Below, one piece after another: positions 17,681-26,272 of a stretch of DNA of 64,000 nt (its first letter is position 1; each line of letters starts with the position of its first letter). The notes under the pieces were generated by a model that saw only the letters and a list, made by a program, of their open reading frames with translations, searched no databases and was not told the DNA's origin. The DNA is from Paracrocinitomix sp039939375. Lineage in GTDB: Bacteria > Bacteroidota > Bacteroidia > Flavobacteriales_D > Crocinitomicaceae. The stretch covers positions 193,433 through 257,432 of the forward strand of contig JBDVJO010000003.1 in NCBI GenBank assembly GCA_039939375.1. The letters are read 5' to 3'. Position numbers and translations under genes: made by a program.

Positions 17681-18184
17681 ATGTCAACAGCACTAGCAAA
17701 CGACTATTATCTGAAAGCATTAGATTATTACCCATATAACTTGCAAGAGTTTCTTGAAAACATCAATTATGCCATGAGTTATGACGAAGATCACGCCGAC
17801 TCACATTGCCTGATGGCCAGGTTCTATATGGAGCAACTTTGTAAATTTAATGATGCGAACTATCATTTTCAAAAGGCCTTAACAATTGACCCACATCATC
17901 TGTTAACTTATTATAGTTACATTATTTTTTGTATAAAGACCAAAGATATTGACAGGGGTTTGAATCTAATAGAACGGGTAAGAAAGATTAAAGGAGTTGT
18001 AGAATCAACTATGTTTCATAGAGAAGCTTTGTTATTTGAAACGAAAGAAGATTTTAAGAAAAGTAAAAAACTAATTTACAAAGCCATGATGTCATGTAAC
18101 TGCAATGATGACATTGATTTTTTTAAAACAGAGTTGAGCCGAATACAAAATAAAATGAATCGATTCAAAAAGAAGAAAAAATGA
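17681..18184 (+). CDS. Small TPR-type protein in the rtcB-prfH operon
   Basis: A 167-residue soluble protein without a signal peptide. Helical repeats are visible: ALDYYPYNLQEFLENINYAM, SHCLMARFYMEQLCKFNDA then HFQKALTIDPHHLLTYYSY, matching degenerate TPR units in the first ~85 residues. The C-terminus ends in a run of lysines (NRFKKKKK), which could contact RNA. It begins 6 bp after prfH and is followed directly by a terminator, so it is the last gene of the operon. Its function is not known. A role in helping RtcB or PrfH on damaged ribosomes is a guess from position. Confidence 0.75.
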   Translation: MSTALANDYYLKALDYYPYNLQEFLENINYAMSYDEDHADSHCLMARFYMEQLCKFNDANYHFQKALTIDPHHLLTYYSYIIFCIKTKDIDRGLNLIERVRKIKGVVESTMFHREALLFETKEDFKKSKKLIYKAMMSCNCNDDIDFFKTELSRIQNKMNRFKKKKK

Positions 18185-18197
18185 AACTTTCATATCT

Positions 18198-18233
18198 ACC
18201 AAATAAGGAGGCCTAGCTCCTTATTTGGTTTTT
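18198..18233 (+). terminator. Intrinsic terminator of the rtcB-prfH-TPR operon
   Basis: ACCAAATAAGGAG (18198-18210) and CTCCTTATTTGGT (18217-18229) form a perfect 13-bp stem with loop GCCTAG, followed by a T-rich tail, 13 bp after the TPR gene stop. Confidence 0.9.
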
Positions 18234-18285
18234 CTTCTAACCATTTTGGTCTAAAATTTGTAGCATTTATTGTAAATGATCGCAA

Positions 18286-18612
18286 ATGAAAAAATTAATA
18301 ACAACCACCTTCGTGGTAATGGCTGCCTTACTCCTATTTGGTAGCTGTGCAAAAACAGTAGATCCAGTTTGGATGGTAATGGAAGAAGACAATTGCAGAC
18401 CTCCTTGGGTAGGAAAAACTGACCATAAAACAAGAGATAATCTTGAAGCTGTTTTACGCGCTGATGGCGTGATTCCGCTAAAAATTAGAATAAAAGGGAA
18501 ACGTGAATTTGATGGCGAACCTTGCGGAACTCCTACAGGTAAAACCTATCATGTTCAAATTGATCGATCACAAATCAGTTGGCTGTATTGGTATGGATTT
18601 GAGAATGAGTAG
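18286..18612 (+). CDS. Small lipoprotein of unknown function
   Basis: A 108-residue protein with a lipoprotein signal peptide: KKLITTTFVVMAALLLFGSC, with the lipobox cysteine at residue 21. The mature part contains two further cysteines (CRPPW, EPCGTP) that might form a disulfide, and no known domain was recognised. The mature start (AKTVDPVW) has no retention Asp after Cys. It stands alone, downstream of the rtcB operon terminator and convergent with the four-helix bundle gene. It is likely anchored in the outer or inner membrane facing the periplasm. Confidence 0.75.
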   Translation: MKKLITTTFVVMAALLLFGSCAKTVDPVWMVMEEDNCRPPWVGKTDHKTRDNLEAVLRADGVIPLKIRIKGKREFDGEPCGTPTGKTYHVQIDRSQISWLYWYGFENE

Positions 18613-18663
18613 TCTGATTTATTGATGATTTGATTGCTTGATGATTTTATTAAAATAATAATT

Positions 18664-18691
18664 CAATGATAAAATGATGCAATGATGCAAT
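18664..18691 (+). repeat. Left arm of an imperfect inverted repeat flanking the four-helix bundle gene
   Basis: 28 bp (starting CAATGATAAAATG, ending AATGATGCAAT) that match the reverse complement of 19040-19067 at 22 of 28 positions. The arm ends exactly one base before the stop codon of the enclosed gene. The composition is simple (ATG-rich), so part of the match may be chance. Confidence 0.5.
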
Positions 18692-19033
18692 TTATCGTTT
18701 TGAACTTGCAATAATCTTAAATAAAATTCTCTTGATCGATTTTATATCTTCTAATAACTCCATAGGATCTGGATAACCTTCAGAATCTTTGCAAATCATC
18801 AGCCAATATTCAGATTCATCTGCTTCTTTTGCTGCAATTACCATTTTTGCTGCAAAATCTGCTTTAGAATGAGAACTCTGAGATTCCCGAACATTTGCAC
18901 CTACGGATGTTCCAGAACGAATAAGTTGATTCGAAATAGCAAACTTTCTGCTCTCATCTAATTTATTGCAAAAGGCCACAATTTTCAAAGCAAAGGCATA
19001 AGTCTGATCTAGTATTTCATTTTTACGTTCCAT
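18692..19033 (-). CDS. Four-helix bundle protein (23S rRNA intervening-sequence protein family)
   Basis: A 113-residue, all-helical protein of the S23/IVS-encoded family. The signature is visible as FCNKLDESRKFAISNQLIRS, GTSVGANVRESQSSHSKADF and AAKEADESEYWL. Members were first seen inside intervening sequences of 23S rRNA genes and later as solitary genes scattered through Bacteroidota. Their biochemical role is not established. Here the gene is closely bracketed by imperfect inverted repeats (18664-18691 and 19040-19067), suggesting arrival as a small unit. It lies between a lipoprotein gene and the rsmI-like gene with no obvious operon partner. Confidence 0.9.
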   Translation of the reverse strand: MERKNEILDQTYAFALKIVAFCNKLDESRKFAISNQLIRSGTSVGANVRESQSSHSKADFAAKMVIAAKEADESEYWLMICKDSEGYPDPMELLEDIKSIKRILFKIIASSKR

Positions 19034-19039
19034 TGAATT

Positions 19040-19067
19040 ATTGCATTATTGGATGATATAATCATTT
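19040..19067 (-). repeat. Right arm of the inverted repeat flanking the four-helix bundle gene
   Basis: Begins ATTGCATTATT and is 22/28 identical to the reverse complement of 18664-18691. It starts 6 bp upstream of the gene's ATG and its outer end overlaps the stop codon of the downstream methyltransferase gene by 2 bp. Confidence 0.5.
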
Positions 19068-19773
19068 AGTTCCCTAAAACAAAAACACAAGGAGTTTTAT
19101 CAAACTGAAACTTGCCTTTTTGCCAATCTTCAATGGATTTTGTAATTATTTTTTCTGCAGGACCTGTAACGTCATACGCCACACATAATTTTAAATCAGA
19201 ATGTGCATACTTCAAGAAGTCTTCAAAAATGGTCTCATTTCGATAAGGAGTTTCTATAAAAATCTGAGCGAATGAAGTTTTAACTATTGTGGTCACAATA
19301 TTTTTCAATTCTTTAGAACGTTCTGGATCTTTTTTAGGTAAATACCCATTAAAAGTAAAACCGTTGCCGTTCATTCCGCTTGCCGCTAACGCCATTAAAA
19401 TTGAACTCGGCCCCACCAAGGGAACAACTTCTATTCCGGAATACTGACACATAGAAACAATTTGGCTACCAGGGTCAGCAATTGCAGGATATCCTGATTC
19501 AGACATCAAGCCAACGTCATTCCCTGCTTTTAATTCATCCAATATTTCCATTTGAAATGAATAATTATTGTGCTTATCTAATTCGAAAAAAACAGAATCA
19601 TCAATTGGAAATGTTCGATCCATTTTTTTTAAGAACTGACGTGCGGTTTTAATCTTTTCAACCACAAAAAAACGTAAGACCGAAACGGTTTTCTTATTAA
19701 AGTCAGGCAGCACCTTATCAAGAGAAGACTCACTGATGTTTATCGGAACGATATATAACTTACCTTTTGACAT
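19066..19773 (-). CDS. Tetrapyrrole methylase-fold SAM methyltransferase, RsmI-related
   Basis: About 235 residues. The start GKLYIVPINI, the SAM-binding DVGLMSESGYPAIADPGSQIV, and VPLVGPSSILMALAASGMNGNGFTFNGYLPKK are diagnostic of the RsmI group, which 2'-O-methylates C1402 of 16S rRNA. The protein is shorter than canonical RsmI and lacks its C-terminal domain; Bacteroidota often carry this short second paralogue, so the target may differ. The ATG at 19773 (MSKGKLYIVP) is preferred over one three codons upstream. It overlaps the upstream phosphatase gene by 14 bp, so the two are translationally linked. Confidence 0.85.
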   Translation of the reverse strand: MSKGKLYIVPINISESSLDKVLPDFNKKTVSVLRFFVVEKIKTARQFLKKMDRTFPIDDSVFFELDKHNNYSFQMEILDELKAGNDVGLMSESGYPAIADPGSQIVSMCQYSGIEVVPLVGPSSILMALAASGMNGNGFTFNGYLPKKDPERSKELKNIVTTIVKTSFAQIFIETPYRNETIFEDFLKYAHSDLKLCVAYDVTGPAEKIITKSIEDWQKGKFQFDKTPCVFVLGN

Positions 19774-20224
19774 ATTTCTCAATAATTACATCCGTTGCAA
19801 CATCTAACAAATCAAACACATGCTGAAAACCTTCTTCTCCTCCATAATATGGATCAGGAACGGCTTCGTTTTTTCCTGGGTTCACCTCATTTAAAATTAA
19901 TTTGACTTTGTTTTTATCCTCTTCATTTCGAGCAAGAGCAATCATATTGTTAAAATTTGATGAATCCATGGCATAGATTAAATCAAATTCATCATAATCT
20001 TGAGCAACAAACTGTCTTGCCTTCAAATCGTCAATATTCACACCATTAGATTTAGCAGTTTGTCGCATTCTTGCATCAGGTGCTTCACCAATATGATAAG
20101 AGGATGTTCCGGCAGAGTCGGTAGATACTCCTTCAATTTGTAAATCGTGAATTTTTTGTCTGAGAATTCCTTCTGCGATAGGTGATCGACAGATGTTCCC
20201 AAGACATACCATCAATATTTTCAT
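19760..20224 (-). CDS. Low-molecular-weight protein-tyrosine phosphatase
   Basis: A 154-residue enzyme with the P-loop CLGNICRS directly after the first strand (C7, R13 of the CX5R motif) and the general acid motif PDPYYGG near the C-terminus. Family members dephosphorylate phosphotyrosine (or related arginine phosphates) on proteins and often control polysaccharide export kinases; no such kinase is adjacent. It overlaps the rsmI-like gene and sits downstream of the dnaA terminator. Confidence 0.92.
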   Translation of the reverse strand: MKILMVCLGNICRSPIAEGILRQKIHDLQIEGVSTDSAGTSSYHIGEAPDARMRQTAKSNGVNIDDLKARQFVAQDYDEFDLIYAMDSSNFNNMIALARNEEDKNKVKLILNEVNPGKNEAVPDPYYGGEEGFQHVFDLLDVATDVIIEKYVKR

Positions 20225-20236
20225 GTTCTATGGAAT

Positions 20237-20266
20237 AAAAAATCCTCCCGAAAATTCGGGAGGATT
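20237..20266 (-). terminator. Intrinsic terminator after dnaA
   Basis: AATCCTCCCGAA (20241-20252) pairs perfectly with TTCGGGAGGATT (20255-20266). On the minus strand the stem is followed by six T (complement of 20237-20242). It lies between dnaA and the phosphatase gene, so the phosphatase relies on read-through or its own promoter. Confidence 0.88.
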
Positions 20267-20271
20267 TTGAA

Positions 20272-21711
20272 TTAATTTACATTTAATTTTTTCTCTAAGT
20301 CTTCTAGATAACCTCTGAACTGTTTATCAGTTTCAGCCAAATTATTCACTGTTCGACAGGCATGCAACACAGTAGCGTGATCTTTACCTCCACATTGTGC
20401 TCCGATACTAGCCAATGACCATTTAGTCATTTTCTTAGCGAAGTACATTGCAATTTGTCTTGCTTGAACAACTTCTCTTTTTCTTGTCTTAGATTTCAAC
20501 AACTCAATAGGTAAGTTGAAATAGTCGCAAACAATCTTGTGGATATAATCCATAGATACTTCACGAGCAGTATTTTTAACGAAAGTGTCAATCATTTTCT
20601 TCGCCAACTCAATTGTCACTGCTTTCTTGTTCAGTGAAGCTTGAGCAATAAGAGAAGTCAATGCGCCTTCCATTTCTCTAATATTTGTGTTAATGCTATA
20701 CGCAAGGTATTCAATAACATCATCTGGTAGACTTACGCCATTACCGTAAATTTTTCTTTGTAAAATCGCGATTCTAGTTTCTAATCCTGGAGCCTGAACG
20801 TCAGCAGATAATCCCCATTTAAAACGAGAAAGTAAACGTTGTTCAATTCCTTTCATTTCAACAGGAGCCTTGTCAGCTGTTAAAACCAACTGTTTACCTG
20901 TTTGATGAAGGTGATTAAAGATGTGAAAGAATGCGTCTTGTGTTTTTTCTTTTCCAGCGAAGAATTGTACGTCATCAATGATTAATACATCCATCAATTT
21001 ATAAAAGTTGATGAAGTCATTGGTTGTATTGTTCTTAATAGAATCAATAAACTGACGAGTAAATGTTTCTGCTTGCGCATACAATACCGTCTTGTTCGGA
21101 AATTGGTTTTTAATTCCAATTCCAATTGCATGTGCTAAATGAGTTTTTCCTAATCCTACTCCTCCATAAATCAATAGAGGATTAAATGCTGTTCCACCAG
21201 GTTTGTTAGACACAGCGAATGCAGCAGAGCGGGCTAATCTGTTACAATCTCCTTCAACAAAGTTGTCAAAAGAATAAGTAGGGTTTAAATTTGAGTCAAC
21301 ATTTACTTTCTTAAGGCCTGGAATTACGAATGGGTTTCTTATTGGATTTTCTCCAATATTCAAAGGCATTGAAACTGGTGTATTCGACAAATTCTTTTTA
21401 CTAGATGTTGGTAGATTAACAGTATATGGTGTCTTTTTGCTATCAGCTGATCTATCCATGATGATAGAATATTCAAGCTTAGCTTCGGGACCAATCTCTT
21501 TCTTGATCACCTTTTTTAATAAGTCTATATAATGCTCTTCTAACCACTCATAAAAGAAGTGTGAAGGCACCTGAAGTGTCAAAACCTTATTCTTGAATCG
21601 AATTGGAGAAATTGGCTCAAACCAAGTTTTAAAACTTTGAAGGCTAATATTATCTTTGATCACCTTCAAGCAATCTTCCCAAATCAACTCATGGTTTTTT
21701 TTGTTTTTCAT
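20272..21711 (-). CDS. dnaA: Chromosomal replication initiator DnaA
   Basis: 479 residues with all four DnaA domains: an N-terminal helicase-loading domain (WEDCLKVIKDNISLQSFKTWF), a variable linker, the AAA+ domain (Walker A LLIYGGVGLGKTHLAHA, Walker B VLIIDDVQFFAGK, sensor/Arg region EQRLLSRFKWGL) and the C-terminal DNA-binding domain (CGGKDHATVLHACRTV). DnaA-ATP binds DnaA boxes and opens the origin. The 226-bp upstream gap is very AT-rich, but it has no clear cluster of TTATNCACA boxes, so the origin is not placed here. Confidence 0.97.
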   Translation of the reverse strand: MKNKKNHELIWEDCLKVIKDNISLQSFKTWFEPISPIRFKNKVLTLQVPSHFFYEWLEEHYIDLLKKVIKKEIGPEAKLEYSIIMDRSADSKKTPYTVNLPTSSKKNLSNTPVSMPLNIGENPIRNPFVIPGLKKVNVDSNLNPTYSFDNFVEGDCNRLARSAAFAVSNKPGGTAFNPLLIYGGVGLGKTHLAHAIGIGIKNQFPNKTVLYAQAETFTRQFIDSIKNNTTNDFINFYKLMDVLIIDDVQFFAGKEKTQDAFFHIFNHLHQTGKQLVLTADKAPVEMKGIEQRLLSRFKWGLSADVQAPGLETRIAILQRKIYGNGVSLPDDVIEYLAYSINTNIREMEGALTSLIAQASLNKKAVTIELAKKMIDTFVKNTAREVSMDYIHKIVCDYFNLPIELLKSKTRKREVVQARQIAMYFAKKMTKWSLASIGAQCGGKDHATVLHACRTVNNLAETDKQFRGYLEDLEKKLNVN

Positions 21712-21937
21712 TCAGGTACAGGTTAAAAAAGTTTTGCTAAAACCGTTTTTGTTGTTGTCAAAAACAGTGAACAAATATTCACATAAAAAAGTTATAAAAA
21801 AAATAAAAATCGTGTTGTTTTTTAAAAATATTTTACTTGTCGTTTTTTATTCAAAAAAGCTCAATTTTTATTTTGACCAACGGAAATAAATTCTATTTTA
21901 CGAACATATTTTTCTCACACAACCACAATATACGTAA

Positions 21938-22345
21938 ATGTTCTCAAATTCAAGCCACCTGCGCATCAGATATAGCGAAACAGATCAAATGGGTTACTGT
22001 TATTACGGAAACTACGCACAATTTTTTGAGATTGGTCGCGTTGAAACTTTACGGGAAATTGGGGTCAGCTACAAGGAGTTAGAAGCACGTGGAATTATGC
22101 TTCCGGTTGTCGACTTAAACGTTAAATATCTACGTCCAGCTCTTTATGATGATTTAATAGAAATTAAAACTTATCTTAACAAAGTACCTGGTGTAAAAAT
22201 TGAATTTGACTACGAAATTTACAATGAAAAAAAAGAACTGCTCACTACCGGATCCACAACTTTAGTTTTTATTTCATCAAAAACAATGAAACCAATTCAA
22301 GCTCCGCAAGATCTAATAGATAAAATTAAAGAACATTTAGATTAA
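21938..22345 (+). CDS. Acyl-CoA thioesterase, YbgC/hotdog family
   Basis: A 135-residue single hotdog-domain protein. RYSETDQMGYCYYGNYAQFFEIGRVE corresponds to the family's conserved N-terminal helix region, with the Asp of ETDQMG as the expected catalytic residue. It hydrolyses short- to medium-chain acyl-CoA in characterised members. It is divergent from dnaA and its stop overlaps the stop of the convergent lipoprotein gene by 4 bp. Confidence 0.88.
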   Translation: MFSNSSHLRIRYSETDQMGYCYYGNYAQFFEIGRVETLREIGVSYKELEARGIMLPVVDLNVKYLRPALYDDLIEIKTYLNKVPGVKIEFDYEIYNEKKELLTTGSTTLVFISSKTMKPIQAPQDLIDKIKEHLD

Positions 22346-22632
22346 AAATCTTCACACACAAAAGTAAAGTTCTCTAAAACGGTGGTGTCTTTTTTGGCTT
22401 GGTAAAACTGCTCTATTGTAAATGACTCATCATTCTTAATGCACTCTTCACTAAATGAAGTTCCATCTTCTTTAATCAAGGAACCACTATATGTAGTCAC
22501 TTTCTCTTCTTCTCCATTTACCCCTTGCTCAATAGTTGTCTCCTCATAAGTATAAGTACAACGTTTACATTTCTCACAAGAAGTGTTTATAAAAACAATT
22601 GTTAAAAGCGAAAATAAAGCCCAAGCTCGCAT
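22342..22632 (-). CDS. Small cysteine-rich lipoprotein
   Basis: A 96-residue protein with signal peptide RAWALFSLLTIVFINTSC (lipobox INTSC). The mature start EKCKRCTYTYEE has a CxxC pair, and two more cysteines occur (EECIK, FVCEDF), suggesting disulfides in the periplasm. No known domain was recognised. A minus-strand -7 box (TATCTTTG) lies 18 bp before the ATG. Confidence 0.7.
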   Translation of the reverse strand: MRAWALFSLLTIVFINTSCEKCKRCTYTYEETTIEQGVNGEEEKVTTYSGSLIKEDGTSFSEECIKNDESFTIEQFYQAKKDTTVLENFTFVCEDF

Positions 22633-22639
22633 AGTTTTG
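22632..22639 (+). promoter_or_regulatory. Promoter -7 box for mnmD-like gene
   Basis: TAGTTTTG matches TAnnTTTG and lies 26 bp before the ATG at 22666. It overlaps the start codon of the divergent lipoprotein gene. Confidence 0.4.
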
Positions 22640-22649
22640 TAATTTTCAA

Positions 22650-22657
22650 CAAAGATA
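22650..22657 (-). promoter_or_regulatory. Promoter -7 box for the divergent lipoprotein gene
   Basis: On the minus strand TATCTTTG matches TAnnTTTG, with a TTTG 16 bp further upstream (complement of 22674-22677) as a possible -33 element. Confidence 0.45.
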
Positions 22658-22665
22658 CAAAACTA

Positions 22666-23322
22666 ATGCAGAGCAAAATTATTGTAACGAAAGACAAATC
22701 AAAAACTTTGTTAATTCCTGAATTGAACGAAACCTACCACTCAACAAATGGTGCGCTAACCGAAGCCCTGCATGTTTTTCAAAAGGCCGGAATCGATTAT
22801 TCAGAAAGAAAAGACTTGAAGATTTTTGAAATGGGGTTCGGCACTGGTCTTAATGCCATTTTAACCTTTCAAAAAGCACAAAAAGAAAACTTAAACATCT
22901 ATTACGAATGCATAGAAGCCTACCCTGTCAGCCTAGAACAGGCGTTAGAAATGGATTATCTTGAAGCACCTGAACTGAACCCAGCTTTTCATAAAATGCA
23001 CACCGCCAACCATAAAGATTTGGTAGAACTAGGAAATCATTTTCAATTCAGAAAAATCATCTCTAAAATTCAAGATTACTCTCTAGAACAAAATTGTTTT
23101 GACCTCATTTTTTATGATGCTTTTGGCCCCAAAGTACAACAAGAACTATGGGAAACATTCATATTATCCAAGTTTTATGAAGGATTAAAACCTGATGGAT
23201 TTCTTGTCACCTACTGCGCTCAAGGCGCCTTTAAGAGAAACTTAAAAGCAATTGGTTTTGAAGTAGAATCTATTCCAGGCCCACCCGGAAAACGTGAAAT
23301 GACAAGAGCATTTAAGCGATAG
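22666..23322 (+). CDS. mnmD: tRNA 5-(aminomethyl)-2-thiouridine methyltransferase, MnmD type
   Basis: A 218-residue stand-alone version of the methyltransferase domain of MnmC. SAM-binding motif FEMGFGTGLNAILTF, then the acidic YECIEAYPVS, the catalytic FDLIFYDAFGPKVQQELW and the family ending IPGPPGKREMTRA. It methylates aminomethyl-uridine at wobble position 34 of some tRNAs. The oxidase half of MnmC is absent, as in other MnmD proteins. It is monocistronic with a divergent lipoprotein. Confidence 0.93.
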   Translation: MQSKIIVTKDKSKTLLIPELNETYHSTNGALTEALHVFQKAGIDYSERKDLKIFEMGFGTGLNAILTFQKAQKENLNIYYECIEAYPVSLEQALEMDYLEAPELNPAFHKMHTANHKDLVELGNHFQFRKIISKIQDYSLEQNCFDLIFYDAFGPKVQQELWETFILSKFYEGLKPDGFLVTYCAQGAFKRNLKAIGFEVESIPGPPGKREMTRAFKR

Positions 23323-23408
23323 TTTATTATACGTTCATTACTTTTTACTATTAGCTCAATCAAATAAGCTAATTCTAATTAATTTTACTTAAAACTTAAA
23401 CACTACTA

Positions 23409-24254
23409 ATGGCAGATATTTTTACGCTTTCAAATATTGGAACTCTATTAATGCTAATCATGCTCCAAGCAGTATTGGGATTTGACAACCTTCTGTACAT
23501 TTCTTTGGAATCAAAAAAAGTAGAAGAATCAAAACGTAAACGTGTAAGAGTACTCGGAATCGGAATGGCCATTATATTAAGAATAGGTCTACTCTTTTTA
23601 CTGATCAAATTAATTGACCTGTTTCAAGATGTACTTTTTACGATAGACATCAGCAGTTTCATGCACTCTGAAATCACTGGTCATAGTTTGATTGTATTAT
23701 TTGGAGGTGGATTTATTGTCTATACAGCAATGAAAGAGATTTGGCATATGATTTCACACGAAACATTAAGCGAAGAAAAGGGTGCTAAGAAACACAAATC
23801 AGCAAACTCAGTAATCGCCATGATTGTAGTGATGAATTTAGTTTTTTCATTCGACTCAATTTTGAGTGCTATGGCTCTTACAAATGGCATTGGTGATGAA
23901 ACTACTGAAATGGTACTCATGTCAATTGCCATTGTGGTGAGTGGATTACTTATGATTTTATTAGCCAACAAAGTCGCTGACTTTTTACAAAAAAATAGAA
24001 TGTTTGAAGTATTAGGACTCTTCGTATTATTTATCGTTGGAATAATGCTACTTACAGAAGGTGGTCATTTAGCACATATGTCATTCTTTGGAAACAAAAT
24101 TGTGCCAATGAGCAAAACAACCTTCTACTTCGTTATAGTTGTACTGGTAATCGTAGATTTAGTTCAATCAAGATACCAAAAGAAAATCATCAAAATAGAG
24201 CAGCGAGAAGAAGAAAGAGACGAACTCAAAAATCAATCTAAATTTTCTGACTAA
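23409..24254 (+). CDS. TerC family integral membrane protein
   Basis: A 281-residue membrane protein with about seven transmembrane helices. Acidic motifs in the helices are typical of TerC: LGFDNLLYI near the N-terminus and LVFSFDSILSAMAL in the middle. TerC-type proteins are linked to tellurite resistance and metal (manganese) export, often at the site of membrane protein folding. The C-terminal tail is charged (RSRYQKKIIKIEQREEERDELKN). It ends 2 bp before ligA, so the two may share a transcript. Confidence 0.88.
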   Translation: MADIFTLSNIGTLLMLIMLQAVLGFDNLLYISLESKKVEESKRKRVRVLGIGMAIILRIGLLFLLIKLIDLFQDVLFTIDISSFMHSEITGHSLIVLFGGGFIVYTAMKEIWHMISHETLSEEKGAKKHKSANSVIAMIVVMNLVFSFDSILSAMALTNGIGDETTEMVLMSIAIVVSGLLMILLANKVADFLQKNRMFEVLGLFVLFIVGIMLLTEGGHLAHMSFFGNKIVPMSKTTFYFVIVVLVIVDLVQSRYQKKIIKIEQREEERDELKNQSKFSD

Positions 24255-24256
24255 AG

Positions 24257-26266
24257 ATGAGCGATTCTATAAAAAACGAAATACTAGATCTTTCTAAAGA
24301 GTTAAATCAGCACAACTATAATTATTACGTCAAAAGTAGTCCTACGATTTCTGATTACGATTTTGATCAATTATTAAAAAAGCTAGAAGATTTAGAAGCA
24401 AAGCATCCTGAATACGCCTTTGACAACAGTCCAACCAAAAGAGTTGGCGGTGATATCACTAAGAAATTCCAAACCGTAAAGCATCAGTACCCTATGCTTT
24501 CTTTATCCAACTCTTATTCAGAAGATGAGATCAAAGAATGGGCCGAGCGAATTAGAAAATTATCTGAGCAAGAAATCACCTATGTTTGTGAGTTAAAATA
24601 TGACGGTGTTGCGATTGGAATTCGCTATAAAAATGGTGCATTATCACAAGCTGTTACAAGAGGAGACGGAACTCAAGGAGAGGACGTTACCACAAATGTT
24701 AAAACAATTAAAACCATTCCGCTTCAACTAAATGCAGATGTTCCTGACGATTTTGAAATAAGAGGAGAAATCTTTTTCCCTTTAGATAATTTTGCAAAAT
24801 TAAACGCGGCCAAAGCTGAACTCGGGGAAGAACTATATGCCAACCCAAGAAATACAGCTAGTGGAACTTTAAAGCTGCAAGACTCTAAAGTGGTTGCCGA
24901 CAGAGGACTTGACTGTTATCTGTATGGAGTTTTTGGTGAGAGACTTGGTTTTGCGGCTCATTCAGAAGCAGTTCAAACAGCCGGCCAATGGGGTTTTAAA
25001 ACTCCAGACACTAACGAGCGAATGATTGCCAATGCTAAATCCATAGATGAAATTATGGATTTCATCCATTACTGGGATAAGGAAAGAAAAAACCTACCTT
25101 TTGAAATAGACGGCATTGTAATTAAAGTTGATAATTACAGACAGCAAGAAGAAATGGGCTTTACCGCTAAAAGTCCACGTTGGGCGATTGCTTATAAGTT
25201 CAAAGCTGAACAGGTTTCAACGACACTAAATGAAGTAAGCTATCAGGTTGGACGAACTGGTGCAATTACTCCAGTAGCCAACCTAAGCCCGGTGTTATTG
25301 GCTGGAACTACCGTAAAAAGAGCGTCATTGCATAATCAAGATCAAATTGAAAAATTAGACCTGCATATAGGTGATGAAGTATTTGTAGAAAAAGGAGGAG
25401 AGATCATTCCTAAAATAGTTGGAGTAGACATTAAACAGAGAGGATTAAACTTACCTCCTGTTGAATTCATTACGAACTGCCCAGAATGTAATACAGCATT
25501 AATAAGAAGAGAAGGCGAAGCGCAACATTTTTGTCCAAACGACAATGGTTGTCCTCCTCAAATCAAAGGCAAAATAGAGCACTTTATCTCTAGAAAAGCC
25601 ATGAATATTGATGGATTAGGACCAGAAACGATTGACTTACTTTTTAAAGAAGGTTTAATTGAAAACTATTCTGATTTATATCATTTAACATTTAACCAAA
25701 TCGTTTCGCTGGAGAGAATGGCGGATAAATCAGCAAACAACTGTATTCAAAGCATTGAAGCTTCTTTGAATGTTCCGTTTGAGCGCGTATTATTCGCTTT
25801 AGGAATAAGACATGTGGGGGAAACGGTCGCCAAAAATTTAGCAAGACATTTTAAGAATATCAATCAATTAATAGCGGCAAGTTTTGATGAATTAGTTGCT
25901 GTTAATGATATAGGAGATAAAATTGCCATGAGCATTCAAGCGTTCTTTTTAGAGGATAAAAACAACGAGGTCATAGCGCGACTAAAAGCTGCCGGCTTGC
26001 AGTTTGAAGTAGTACTAGAAGAAGGAGCTTCGACAAAACTTGATGGATTAACATTCGTTATTTCAGGGGTATTTGAAAAGGTAAGTAGAAACGAGTTAAA
26101 GAAACTTATTGAACAAAACGGAGGAAAAAACACAGGCTCAATTTCAGCCAAAACCTCCTATTTAGTCGCTGGTGAAAACATGGGACCTGCAAAATTGGAA
26201 AAAGCTGAAAAATTAGGGGTCAACATTATTTCTGAGGATGACTTTCTAAAAATGATCGGATTATAG
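24257..26266 (+). CDS. ligA: NAD-dependent DNA ligase LigA
   Basis: 669 residues, full length. The adenylation lysine is K114 in CELKYDG. The N-terminal Ia domain (YNYYVKSSPTISDYDFDQL) binds NAD. Then come the OB fold, a zinc finger with four cysteines (CPEC ... CPNDNGC), helix-hairpin-helix repeats (IDGLGPETIDLL, ALGIRHVGETVAKNLA) and a C-terminal BRCT domain (LDGLTFVISGVFEKVSRNEL). It seals nicks in DNA during replication and repair. The gene begins 2 bp after the TerC stop. Confidence 0.97.
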   Translation: MSDSIKNEILDLSKELNQHNYNYYVKSSPTISDYDFDQLLKKLEDLEAKHPEYAFDNSPTKRVGGDITKKFQTVKHQYPMLSLSNSYSEDEIKEWAERIRKLSEQEITYVCELKYDGVAIGIRYKNGALSQAVTRGDGTQGEDVTTNVKTIKTIPLQLNADVPDDFEIRGEIFFPLDNFAKLNAAKAELGEELYANPRNTASGTLKLQDSKVVADRGLDCYLYGVFGERLGFAAHSEAVQTAGQWGFKTPDTNERMIANAKSIDEIMDFIHYWDKERKNLPFEIDGIVIKVDNYRQQEEMGFTAKSPRWAIAYKFKAEQVSTTLNEVSYQVGRTGAITPVANLSPVLLAGTTVKRASLHNQDQIEKLDLHIGDEVFVEKGGEIIPKIVGVDIKQRGLNLPPVEFITNCPECNTALIRREGEAQHFCPNDNGCPPQIKGKIEHFISRKAMNIDGLGPETIDLLFKEGLIENYSDLYHLTFNQIVSLERMADKSANNCIQSIEASLNVPFERVLFALGIRHVGETVAKNLARHFKNINQLIAASFDELVAVNDIGDKIAMSIQAFFLEDKNNEVIARLKAAGLQFEVVLEEGASTKLDGLTFVISGVFEKVSRNELKKLIEQNGGKNTGSISAKTSYLVAGENMGPAKLEKAEKLGVNIISEDDFLKMIGL

Positions 26267-26272
26267 AGGAGT

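Noticed and set aside
21712..21937. AT-rich gap upstream of dnaA as a replication origin
   Set aside because: Only one weak DnaA-box-like string (ATATTCACA) was found, without a cluster. AT-richness alone is not enough to place oriC here.
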